Shown in pieces: positions 34,085 to 41,499 of a stretch of 64,000 nucleotides of DNA (position 1 is its first letter; every line of letters begins with the position of its first letter). The translations under genes were made by a program, and so were the position numbers. The DNA comes from Smaragdicoccus niigatensis DSM 44881 = NBRC 103563 (GTDB lineage Bacteria; Actinomycetota; Actinomycetes; Mycobacteriales; Mycobacteriaceae). Location: assembly GCF_000380645.1 (NCBI RefSeq), contig NZ_AQXZ01000018.1, forward strand, positions 434,001 to 498,000. Reading direction: 5' to 3'. The notes beneath the pieces are model-generated. The model was not told the DNA's origin. It did not search any database and saw only the letters and a program-made list of their open reading frames with translations.

Positions 34085-35314
34085 ATGACTGCGGCCCACC
34101 TGACGGCGGTGACACTGCCGATTCATCGCTCCACTCCCCTCGATCCGCCGGCGGAGTATCAGCACCTCCGCGAACAGTCACCGGTCACACCGCTGGCGTT
34201 TCCGGACGGCACCTCCGGCTGGCTGATCACTCGCCACGACGACGTGCGTGCGGTACTCGCGGACGACCGCTTCAGCTCGAACCGCGAGAACGCGTCTTCA
34301 CCCATTCGCCGACCGCAGTTCCAGCCCCAGGACCGGGCCGGGATGCTCCTGAGCATGGATCCCCCGGAGCACACGCATTACCGACGAATGCTCACTCGGT
34401 ACTTCACGGTGCGGCGCATGCATGCCCTCGCTCCGCGGATCGAAGAGATCGTCGCCGAGCATCTCGACGCCATGGGAGCAGCCGGACCGCCGTCGGATCT
34501 CGTGCCGGACTTCGCTCGGCCGATCCCCTCCCTGGTCATCTGCGAACTACTCGGGGTGCCCTACGCAGACCGTGAGCAGTTCCAGCGGTGGACGGCCAAT
34601 CTGCTCAGCATCCATGCGACCGAAGACCAGATCCGCGAGGGCATCGAGGCACTACGCCAGTACACCCGGGACCTCATTGCGGACAAGCGCAAGAGCCCGG
34701 ATGACGCACTCATCGGGACACTGATCCGCGCCGGTGAACAGGATCCGGAAGCCAACTACCTCACGGACGAGGAACTGGCCGGCATCAGTCGGCTACTGCT
34801 CATCGCTGGGCACGAAACCACGGCGAACATGCTCGCCCTCGGGACGTACACCCTGTTGTGCAACCCCGGCCAACTTCCGTCGATGCTCGACGGTGCGAAC
34901 GGCACGGCCCGCGCCGTCGAGGAACTCATGCGATACCTGACCATCGTCCATTTCGGCACGGTCCGGGTTGCCCGAGAGGACATCGACTTCCGTGGTCAAC
35001 ACATTCGGGCTGGTCAGACAGTCATGATGTCGCTCGCCTCGGCGAACCGCGACCCGAATCAGTTCGACCAGCCGGACGTTCTGAATCTGAACCGCGAGCA
35101 CTCGCAGCACGTCGCCTTCGGTCATGGTGTGCACCAGTGCCTCGGACAGCAGCTGGCACGCGTCGAAATGCAGATCGCGTTTCCGGCGCTGTTCCGGCGT
35201 TTCCCGACACTTCGGCTGGCGGTTCCGGCTGAACAAGTCCCGATGCGTGACGACATGTTTGTCTACGGCGTCCACGCTCTTCCGGTCACCTGGGATACCA
35301 AGGCGGCGGGATGA
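34085..35314 (+). CDS. Cytochrome P450 (bacterial class I, CYP105-like)
   Basis: 409 residues from the ATG at 34085. The heme loop is FGHGVHQCLGQQLAR, the I-helix LLIAGHETTANM, and the ExxR motif is EELMR. The sequence DPPEHTHYRRMLTRYFTVRRM is typical of actinobacterial biosynthetic or catabolic P450s. The next gene, a ferredoxin, overlaps its stop (ATGA), giving the electron donor. It follows the RibD-like gene by 34 bp and may be the last step of the same pathway, though this is uncertain. Confidence 0.92.
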   Translation: MTAAHLTAVTLPIHRSTPLDPPAEYQHLREQSPVTPLAFPDGTSGWLITRHDDVRAVLADDRFSSNRENASSPIRRPQFQPQDRAGMLLSMDPPEHTHYRRMLTRYFTVRRMHALAPRIEEIVAEHLDAMGAAGPPSDLVPDFARPIPSLVICELLGVPYADREQFQRWTANLLSIHATEDQIREGIEALRQYTRDLIADKRKSPDDALIGTLIRAGEQDPEANYLTDEELAGISRLLLIAGHETTANMLALGTYTLLCNPGQLPSMLDGANGTARAVEELMRYLTIVHFGTVRVAREDIDFRGQHIRAGQTVMMSLASANRDPNQFDQPDVLNLNREHSQHVAFGHGVHQCLGQQLARVEMQIAFPALFRRFPTLRLAVPAEQVPMRDDMFVYGVHALPVTWDTKAAG

Positions 35315-35511
35315 AGATCTACGTCAGTCACGATCGGTGCCGCGGTGCGGGCCAGTGCGCGCTGACCGCACCCGAAATCTTCGATCAATCCGACGACGAT
35401 GGCACGGTCGTGCTGCTCAACAGCGAGCCGCCGCCGGAGTTGCACGTGCGCGCGATACGGGCGGCCGGCCTGTGCCCGAACTCGGTCATCCGCATTGTGG
35501 ATGCGACCTGA
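35311..35511 (+). CDS. 3Fe-4S / 4Fe-4S type ferredoxin partner of the P450
   Basis: 66 residues. CRGAGQC and a later Cys in AAGLCPNS match the Cys pattern of P450-associated ferredoxins; only three Cys are present, so a 3Fe-4S cluster is likely. The start overlaps the P450 stop, so the two are co-translated. A reductase is not adjacent. Confidence 0.92.
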   Translation: MKIYVSHDRCRGAGQCALTAPEIFDQSDDDGTVVLLNSEPPPELHVRAIRAAGLCPNSVIRIVDAT

Positions 35512-35515
35512 ACCG

Positions 35516-36067
35516 CTATCGGGGCGACAGTCGCCGCAACTTCCGCAGTTGCGCTTGCAGCTGTCGACTCCGGATCATCATCTTTTCCGCGCGTGAACCG
35601 CGCGCTGGCATGAGCCCAAGTTGGCGACCAAGGTCAGCAGTGTCGAAGTAGCTGTAGTCGTGCCAAAGAAGGCCGCCGCGGAATGCCTGGACGTTCACAC
35701 CGACGATTTCCCCGCGTCGACCTGTCGGCGGTATCCCCTCCGGCATGATTCGCCCGTGGTGGGTGCCCACTGCCGTCCATCTCGTGAACACGAATGTTCC
35801 CTGCGGCGTAATCGCTGGAAGGCCTTCAAATCGGTAAGTGATATCCGGGAATGCCGCAAAGGCGCCGACGAGGTAGTCGCGGATCGCGGGCCTGCCGATT
35901 ATCGGGTCGGCGCGCATCGGGTCGATTCGCACCGCATCCGGGGCGTAGAGCATGGAAACCGCATCGGGATCGTGGGAATTCCACGCCTCGATTATTTTGT
36001 CCTCGAAAGCATGAAGCCAGGCGGTGTCGGTAATGGTGTCGGCGCCGTCTGGAGGATCGATCGGCAT
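35516..36067 (-). CDS. SnoaL-like NTF2-fold protein
   Basis: 183 residues. The stretch EDKIIEAWNSHDPDAVSMLYAPDAV, then DYLVGAFAAFPDITYRFEG, is the SnoaL/ester-cyclase pattern of polyketide-type small proteins. The C-terminal 40 residues are basic and extended beyond the usual fold. No catalytic residue could be fixed. Convergent with the ferredoxin, 4 bp apart. Confidence 0.8.
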   Translation of the reverse strand: MPIDPPDGADTITDTAWLHAFEDKIIEAWNSHDPDAVSMLYAPDAVRIDPMRADPIIGRPAIRDYLVGAFAAFPDITYRFEGLPAITPQGTFVFTRWTAVGTHHGRIMPEGIPPTGRRGEIVGVNVQAFRGGLLWHDYSYFDTADLGRQLGLMPARGSRAEKMMIRSRQLQAQLRKLRRLSPR

Positions 36068-36179
36068 CGAGACCCCTCATGCATGTCGAGTTGTGTCGCC
36101 TCAACCCCAATGGAGCGACTAACGACAATTGTCACACCGGGCGTTACTGCTGGAGGCAATCACGCCCAACCCGAGGCGT

Positions 36180-36548
36180 TTAAGTGTTCTCGGCCTGAGC
36201 GGCGCGAATGTAACTTGCGTACACCGCGAGCAGTGCTTCTTTTTGGGCCGTCGACAGCCGGCGGTCGGCGCGAATGGCGACTTCGACCGCGTCGTCGGCG
36301 AGGGGTTCCCACGCCGTGGGCTGGGCGTTGGCGAGCATTTCCTCCACCGGCACGGCCAGCGCCTCGGATACGGCTTGAAGGACGCGAACGGACGGTTCGT
36401 GCAGTCCGCGCTCGATCTGGCTGAGGTACGCGTTGGAGACCTGCGACATCCGCGCCAGTTCGCGGAGTGACAGCTGCATCAGTTCGCGCTGCTGGCGGAT
36501 GAAAGCGCCCAGCGCGCCCTTGTGCTGCGGATTCGGTTCGTCGGTCAT
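36180..36548 (-). CDS. XRE-family regulator of the lipid-droplet protein (MLDSR/Rv0474-like)
   Basis: About 122 residues from the ATG at 36546-36548. The helix-turn-helix LSLRELARMSQVSNAYLSQIERGLHEPSVRVLQAVSEAL is strong. An HbhA/MLDS-like gene lies 98 bp upstream on the same strand. In Rhodococcus this regulator type accompanies and binds the lipid-droplet gene, and Rv0474 precedes hbhA in M. tuberculosis. It probably reports lipid status and represses the lipid-droplet gene. Confidence 0.88.
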   Translation of the reverse strand: MTDEPNPQHKGALGAFIRQQRELMQLSLRELARMSQVSNAYLSQIERGLHEPSVRVLQAVSEALAVPVEEMLANAQPTAWEPLADDAVEVAIRADRRLSTAQKEALLAVYASYIRAAQAENT

Positions 36549-36646
36549 GTCCCAAGCATCTCGTGTTGGTTCATTGCTCAAATTAGACGTGTCGGGGGCC
36601 GACGCAAGCGCCGACCCCCAGACAAATCAATCTCTAAGGAGCTGAA

Positions 36647-36937
36647 TTACTCAGCAGCCTCGGCGACGACCTCGGTGGTCTTGGCGAAACGAGCCTCAAC
36701 CGCAGCGCGAGCCTCTTCTGCCTTGACCTTGAGGTCAGCAGCAGCAGCCTCAGCCTTGGTGCGGTACTCAGCGACAGCGGCCTCAGCCTTGGTGCGGTAC
36801 TCAGCGGTGGCAGCCTTCGCCTTGTCAGCAGCCTCGGTGGCCTGAGCCTTGAGCTGCGCGACCAGACCGGTCAGCTTCTCGTTGCCCTTGGCAGCAGCGT
36901 CCTTGACCTGAGCGGTTGCGTCCTGAACGAAAGTCAT
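36647..36937 (-). CDS. Lipid-droplet / HbhA-like coiled-coil protein (MLDS type)
   Basis: 96 residues from the ATG at 36935-36937, with AAGGAG 7 nt upstream; an 8-residue extension from 36961 is unlikely. After a short start (FVQDATAQVKDAAAKGNEKL) the protein is an amphipathic A/K/E-rich coiled coil with two AEYRTKAEAA units encoded by a 33-bp direct repeat. It matches the N-terminal half of HbhA and rhodococcal MLDS, which coats triacylglycerol droplets. It lacks HbhA's long Lys-rich heparin-binding tail. Codon use is strongly biased, suggesting high expression. Confidence 0.85.
   Translation of the reverse strand: MTFVQDATAQVKDAAAKGNEKLTGLVAQLKAQATEAADKAKAATAEYRTKAEAAVAEYRTKAEAAAADLKVKAEEARAAVEARFAKTTEVVAEAAE
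36747..36806 (-). repeat. 33-bp direct repeat inside the MLDS gene
   Basis: Two 27-bp identical units start 33 bp apart (36747 and 36780), encoding two AEYRTKAEAA-like units. Such units can expand or contract, changing coiled-coil length in frame. Confidence 0.7.
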
Positions 36938-36956
36938 GTCGATCTCCTTGTATGTC

Positions 36957-36979
36957 GCCACTACCTCGGTGGTAGCGGC
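36957..36979. promoter_or_regulatory. Imperfect inverted repeat upstream of MLDS gene, candidate XRE site
   Basis: GCC-A-CTACC, loop TCGGT, GGTAG-C-GGC: eight of nine pairs match. It lies 20 bp upstream of the ATG. TATG and CATATG flank it outside. Its place suits an operator bound by the XRE regulator encoded just downstream. Confidence 0.5.
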
Positions 36980-37124
36980 ATATGTACGAGTTAATGAGCA
37001 CGTGCTTGATATGTCAAGCAGGCAGGGCGGGTATGTGACCGGTCTTACAGTGCGACCCTCTAGACAAACCGAAGTTCATGGGACTCAAAGACCCATACAG
37101 TCCGGCGTCGCTACTGTCGCGGGT

Positions 37125-37901
37125 ATGAGCCAGGTTTCATACGAGCAGCGGGACCGAGTCGCCTACATCCAGTTCTCTGATCCAGACCGCGGAAATCCGA
37201 TCAATCAGTCCTTCGTCGATGAACTCGGAATCGCAATCCGTCAGGCCAGAACAGACGATGTCCATGTCGTCGTCTTGTCCTCGGCGGGACGAGCCTTCAG
37301 CTTCGGCGGTGATATCCAGGCGTTCGCCGCTACGGACGACGTCGACCACATGATCGACGACCTCGCGGAAAGCCTGCATCGCCAGGTCAGCGAACTGCAC
37401 CGCATCAACGCGATCGTCGTCTCCGTGGTCAGCGGCACGGCAGCGGGCGCGGGAGTCGCGTTGGCCGCCAGCGCCGACATCGTCTTAGCGGCGGAATCAG
37501 CCAAGTTCACGCTCGCGTACACGAAGATCGGGCTCTCGCCGGACGGTGGCAGTTCACTGCTGATCTCCTCGATCGGGCTGCACCGTGCCCTGCGCCTGGC
37601 GTTGCTCAACCCCGTGTTGTCCGCGAAGGATGCGCAAGCAGCGGGATTCGTCAGCGAGGTCCATCCCGACGACGAACTCGGTACGGCGGTCGAGAAGGTG
37701 GTTCGCACGTTGCGGTCGGGTTCGCGCTCCGCGCAGGTCGCGGCCAAGCGTCTCTTCCGGGAGACGGCGACACCCTCAGAAGAAACAGCTCTTCGGCGGG
37801 AGACTTTGTCCATTCGGGCCTGCGCTTCCGGCCCCGACGGGGTCGAGGGAGTCGCTGCGTTTCTCGCCAAGCGCGCGCCGGAGTACCCCAGCAGTCGGTG
37901 A
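37125..37901 (+). CDS. Crotonase-family enoyl-CoA hydratase/isomerase
   Basis: 258 residues from the ATG at 37125. Both oxyanion segments are present: GRAFSFGGDIQAF and SGTAAGAGVALAASADIVLA. KFTLAYTKIGLSPDGGSS contains the region of the usual catalytic acids, with Asp in place of one Glu. It acts on enoyl-CoA or rearranges it; the exact step is not clear. It stands alone, convergent with the TDT transporter. Confidence 0.88.
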   Translation: MSQVSYEQRDRVAYIQFSDPDRGNPINQSFVDELGIAIRQARTDDVHVVVLSSAGRAFSFGGDIQAFAATDDVDHMIDDLAESLHRQVSELHRINAIVVSVVSGTAAGAGVALAASADIVLAAESAKFTLAYTKIGLSPDGGSSLLISSIGLHRALRLALLNPVLSAKDAQAAGFVSEVHPDDELGTAVEKVVRTLRSGSRSAQVAAKRLFRETATPSEETALRRETLSIRACASGPDGVEGVAAFLAKRAPEYPSSR

Positions 37902-37904
37902 CAC

Positions 37905-39083
37905 TTAACCGCGCGGCGGGTCCTTTCGCGCCTTGATCGGACCCGCCGGCGGCGGCAGGAACAGGTTGCCGCGCAATCCACCACGCGCCGTTCGGACTGC
38001 GACGAGGCCCCACGCCGCAAGTAGTCCGACATACGCAACGACGGCGGCAACCTTGAACGCCGGCAGCCCGGTATGCAATGCGAGCTGCGTCGTACCGGTC
38101 ACGAAGGTGCCGACCGGGAACGTCAGGCTCCACCACGTCAGCGCGAAAGGCATTCCCCGGCGGGCGGTTCGAATGGTCAAGGACAGCGCGATGCCGATCC
38201 ACAGAACGGCGAATCCCCAGATCGGAACGCCGTAGAGGATCGAGAACACCGCCATGCCATCGGCGATATCCGGTTCGACGGCAAGCGCCGCATTGTGGCC
38301 GAGTAGTCCTGCCGCCGTGATGGACTGCCCGAGTGGACCGAGCACGATCCACAGCGTCGGAACACGGGCGGTACCGGACGTGCCGAAATGCGCGAGGCGA
38401 CTCCAGACCATCGTGATGACGATGATCGACGCGAACACCGACAGCCCGAACATCGCGTAGCAGCCGTACAGCATGGTCTGTCGACCGGTGACCGTGTGGA
38501 TGTGCGGGATCAGGAGTGCGCCCGTTGCCGCCGAAACCGTCGGCGGGACGATCGGCATCAACCAACCACCGAACGCGGCATCGGGTTCGACGTTGATCTG
38601 CGTGAACATGAGGTACGGGATCGTCATGGCCGTGAACAGGCCGCCAACCGTTCCCGCACTCCACAGAATCCAGTCGAGGTCGACCGCGACGCGTTCGCCG
38701 ATCAGATCCTTCCCGACCAGCAGCGATCCGGCTCCGACGGTGAGCAACGCCATCGGTGCCGCGCCATAGAAGTGCGCCATCTGCGGGTTGTATGCGTGGC
38801 TACGCGCGACCGTCGGGAACCGAATCCAGTGGGCGATCACGGCCACGATCACCACGACAAGCAGCAGACTCGCGAACACCCACACGCATCGTGCGAAGAC
38901 GTGGAGACCGGGAATTCGAACGGGCAAGGTGGCCGCCGCCGTCGCGACGATTCCGGTGCCCATCACCGAGGCGAACCAGTTCGGTCCGAGATTGCCGAGA
39001 ACCTGCCCGGGTGACTGGAGCGACGAGAACAACCACGGCAGATTCGCCGGTCTATCCGCCCCCGACGTGGGAGACATCGTCAT
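37905..39083 (-). CDS. TDT-family (TehA/SLAC1-like) anion transporter
   Basis: 392 residues with ten hydrophobic helices. GPNWFASVMGTGIVATA and MPFALTWWSLTFPVGTFVTGTTQLA are family-defining segments of the tellurite-resistance/dicarboxylate transporter family. Members transport malate, sulfite or halides. The Phe gate of TehA cannot be placed by eye. No adjacent tellurite gene supports a resistance role. Confidence 0.9.
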   Translation of the reverse strand: MTMSPTSGADRPANLPWLFSSLQSPGQVLGNLGPNWFASVMGTGIVATAAATLPVRIPGLHVFARCVWVFASLLLVVVIVAVIAHWIRFPTVARSHAYNPQMAHFYGAAPMALLTVGAGSLLVGKDLIGERVAVDLDWILWSAGTVGGLFTAMTIPYLMFTQINVEPDAAFGGWLMPIVPPTVSAATGALLIPHIHTVTGRQTMLYGCYAMFGLSVFASIIVITMVWSRLAHFGTSGTARVPTLWIVLGPLGQSITAAGLLGHNAALAVEPDIADGMAVFSILYGVPIWGFAVLWIGIALSLTIRTARRGMPFALTWWSLTFPVGTFVTGTTQLALHTGLPAFKVAAVVAYVGLLAAWGLVAVRTARGGLRGNLFLPPPAGPIKARKDPPRG

Positions 39084-39129
39084 CTGGAAACGGTAGCGCG
39101 ACGCGGGTATTCGCGGGAGATCTTGGTCG

Positions 39130-39882
39130 CTACGAGAATCGCATCCGGCGCACCATCGCGGGGAACACCGGTCCGAAGACTGCGAAACGACAGCCTGGAT
39201 TCCGCTCGACCTCGGCCTTGATCGCCCGATCGGTGTCCTCAGCGAATCCGTCCCGCGGATGCTGCCGAAGGATGCTCTCGAGGTTGTCGGGGTGCACCTT
39301 CCACCCCTGTGCGAGCACGTCGATGATTCCGCCGCGACGGAAATAGTGCGCTTCGGGGCCGAAGCGTTTGGCGGGTACGGACGGATTCAGGTTCGACGTG
39401 ATCGCCGCCGCCATCCGGTCGATGCGGTCGTCTGTCCAGCCACTCTTCGCGGCGATGCGTCGTGCCTCTCGCGCGCCCGTCACGCTGAAACAGTGGTCCG
39501 TCGCGGGCGGTGTCAGGAACAAGCCGACGTCGTGCATGAGGATCGCGACGTACAGCGCTTCGAGGTCGACCTGCTTTCGCGCCCCCGCCAATTCGCACAC
39601 GATCGCCGTGAACCAGTAGCAACGGAGCGAGTGGTTGACGAACTCCGGGCTGGCGTTGTCCTGCAGGAACCGCCGCGCGGCGAGGGCGGCCACGGTTTGC
39701 GGAGGACTCCACCGCCCCAACTCGACCTTGCGCGGAGTCCGAAAGGCACGAGATTGTGCGGCAAGCCGTTCCGTGGAGTCCTCGAGGAGTACCGCCCCCA
39801 TGCCAGCGAGCAGACTCACCCGTTGAGTGAGCGACAACGCCGGACCACCAGCCATCTCCCACTCGCGCGATCCAACCTCCAT
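39130..39882 (-). CDS. HD-domain metal-dependent phosphohydrolase-like protein
   Basis: 250 residues. NHSLRCYWFTAIVCEL supplies the first His, LYVAILMHDVGLF is the HD pair, and later His/Asp fall in DHCFSVTGAREARRIA and the C-terminal half. This arrangement resembles cyanamide-hydratase-like HD proteins as well as phosphohydrolases. Substrate unknown. It is divergent from the YceI-like gene with 52 bp between starts. Confidence 0.88.
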   Translation of the reverse strand: MEVGSREWEMAGGPALSLTQRVSLLAGMGAVLLEDSTERLAAQSRAFRTPRKVELGRWSPPQTVAALAARRFLQDNASPEFVNHSLRCYWFTAIVCELAGARKQVDLEALYVAILMHDVGLFLTPPATDHCFSVTGAREARRIAAKSGWTDDRIDRMAAAITSNLNPSVPAKRFGPEAHYFRRGGIIDVLAQGWKVHPDNLESILRQHPRDGFAEDTDRAIKAEVERNPGCRFAVFGPVFPAMVRRMRFS

Positions 39883-39934
39883 ATCCCGACGGTAATCGGA
39901 TGCCGCTCAGCCGTGGCGCGATACGGTCGAGGTG

Positions 39935-40507
39935 ATGACTCGCACCGAATGGCAGCTGAGCGAAGCCGATGGTGAGCTGCAGATTCACACCGGAGTCGCC
40001 GGCCGGGCGGCGAAAATGGGGCACCGCCTCGCGCTGACGATGGCCGCTTGGCGGGCAACTGTGGCAGTGACCGACGGCGAACCCTCCGGCGCGGATCTGA
40101 CCGTCGACGTCGGTTCGCTGGCGGTGTCGCGAAGCGAGGGCGGAGTGAAGGCTCTGTCGCACCACGAACTCAAAATCATCCGGCGGAATGCGCTGAAGTC
40201 CCTCGGCGTCAAGCGATTTCCGGAGATCGGCTTCCATGCCGACGGGATCGAGAAGCTGGGAAACGGCGACTATCGCGTCGCGGGCACGCTCGAGATCCAC
40301 GGAAAGCGGCATGGCCGCGCAGTTGACTTTCGCATCGACGACCTGGGCGACTGCTGGCGACTATCCGGCCAGGCCGAGGTCCGCCAGACAGACTTCGGCA
40401 TCAAACCGTTTTCGCTTTTCGGTGGGACTCTGAAGGTCGAAGACAAGGTGACGATCACGGTCGACGTCACGCGGCCCAAGGATCAGTCACCGACCGACAT
40501 CGGGTAG
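39935..40507 (+). CDS. YceI-family lipid-binding protein
   Basis: 190 residues (GTG at 39932 would add one). The lipocalin-like YceI pattern is present: LTVDVGSLAVSRSEGG, then FPEIGFHADGIE, GTLEIHGKRHGRAVDF and QTDFGIKPFSLFGGTLKVEDKV. No signal peptide, so it acts in the cytoplasm, unlike E. coli YceI. It likely binds an isoprenoid or similar lipid. Its last 25 bp overlap the convergent cyclase gene. Confidence 0.85.
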   Translation: MTRTEWQLSEADGELQIHTGVAGRAAKMGHRLALTMAAWRATVAVTDGEPSGADLTVDVGSLAVSRSEGGVKALSHHELKIIRRNALKSLGVKRFPEIGFHADGIEKLGNGDYRVAGTLEIHGKRHGRAVDFRIDDLGDCWRLSGQAEVRQTDFGIKPFSLFGGTLKVEDKVTITVDVTRPKDQSPTDIG

Positions 40508-41424
40508 ACGGTCTCCGTCCCCGTCCGACCTTTCGTCAACACGCGCTCGGGGTCGCCGAACCCCGGTTCATCCGGCAGGAGCAATCGCACTTGCTCGGAC
40601 ACGACGATCGGTGCTCGACCCTCCCGGCCCGCGAGTCCGGACAGGCGGAAAACCAAGTTCGTCGTATCGCCGATGACCGTTTTGCGCCGGGTCATGGAGG
40701 TCACTGCCACCGGACCAACGACGATTGCCCAACCCATCGTGATGGGCGTTCCGTCGGGGTTCCGGAGGCCCAATCCGGTGCCGAGTTCGGCGATGCGTCG
40801 ATGCGCGGCGCGACAGAAGTCGACGGCATTGTGAGCCGCCCGTTTGTCCGTTGCCCGATCCCACACGGAATAGATGGCGTCGCCCGCGTAGTGGTTCAGG
40901 GTGCCGCCATGCCGTTCCAAGATCGCACCCACTTCATTCCACAGGCGTTGAACACCACTGGCGATGAGATTCGGATCGGTGTGCTGTGCGATCCCCGAGT
41001 AATTGATGATGTCGCCGACGACCAGAACCATTTGGCGCACCTGGATCATGGCGGCGGTCTCTTCGGCGCTCGCGTCGACCGGCGAACCAAATCGCGTCGA
41101 CAGGAACTCGAATATCTCCTCGCCGATCCGAATTATCGAACCGGGGTGAAGTGCTGTGAGTTCGCCACGCTCGATGGGTTTTCCGTCGAGCAACGTGCCG
41201 TTGGTCGAGGTGTCGATGAGAAAAGCCCGATCATGTGCGTGATCGAGACGAATTTCGCAGTGGTTTCTCGAGATTTTGTCGCCGCTGAGCAGGAAACGTC
41301 GGCTGCGTTCGACTCCTGGACACTCGCGCCCGATGAAAAGCTGATCATTGATCGGGATCGAGCGGCGGTGACCAGCCCAGCGCAACTCGGCGATCGCCGG
41401 CTTTGGCACTTCCGCCCGCTCCAT
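40483..41424 (-). CDS. FHA domain-class III nucleotidyl cyclase
   Basis: 313 residues from the ATG at 41422-41424. Residues 15-110 form an FHA phosphothreonine-binding domain (GRECPG, then KISRNHCEIRL and TNGTLLDG). Residues 130-313 are a class III cyclase: VGDIINYSG gives the first metal Asp, HYAGDAIYSV the second, and GDTTNLVFRL the transition-state Asn and Arg. The base-selecting Lys before the second Asp is Asn here (LNHYAGDA), so nucleotide preference or activity may be altered. A phosphorylated partner, perhaps from a Ser/Thr kinase, probably controls it. Confidence 0.88.
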   Translation of the reverse strand: MERAEVPKPAIAELRWAGHRRSIPINDQLFIGRECPGVERSRRFLLSGDKISRNHCEIRLDHAHDRAFLIDTSTNGTLLDGKPIERGELTALHPGSIIRIGEEIFEFLSTRFGSPVDASAEETAAMIQVRQMVLVVGDIINYSGIAQHTDPNLIASGVQRLWNEVGAILERHGGTLNHYAGDAIYSVWDRATDKRAAHNAVDFCRAAHRRIAELGTGLGLRNPDGTPITMGWAIVVGPVAVTSMTRRKTVIGDTTNLVFRLSGLAGREGRAPIVVSEQVRLLLPDEPGFGDPERVLTKGRTGTETVYPMSVGD

Positions 41425-41458
41425 TTCGCCATCGTATCTAAGCTGAATTAGCGCGCAA

Positions 41459-41487
41459 GCGAACTCAATTCGATCGGCGCAGTTCGC
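41459..41487. promoter_or_regulatory. Inverted repeat GCGAACT-N15-AGTTCGC between cyclase and patatin genes
   Basis: Perfect 7-bp arms in the 75-bp gap between the divergent starts, 13 bp before the GTG of the patatin gene. It may be a shared operator; spacing is wide, so it could also be chance. Confidence 0.35.
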
Positions 41488-41499
41488 GGAGCAGCATTC

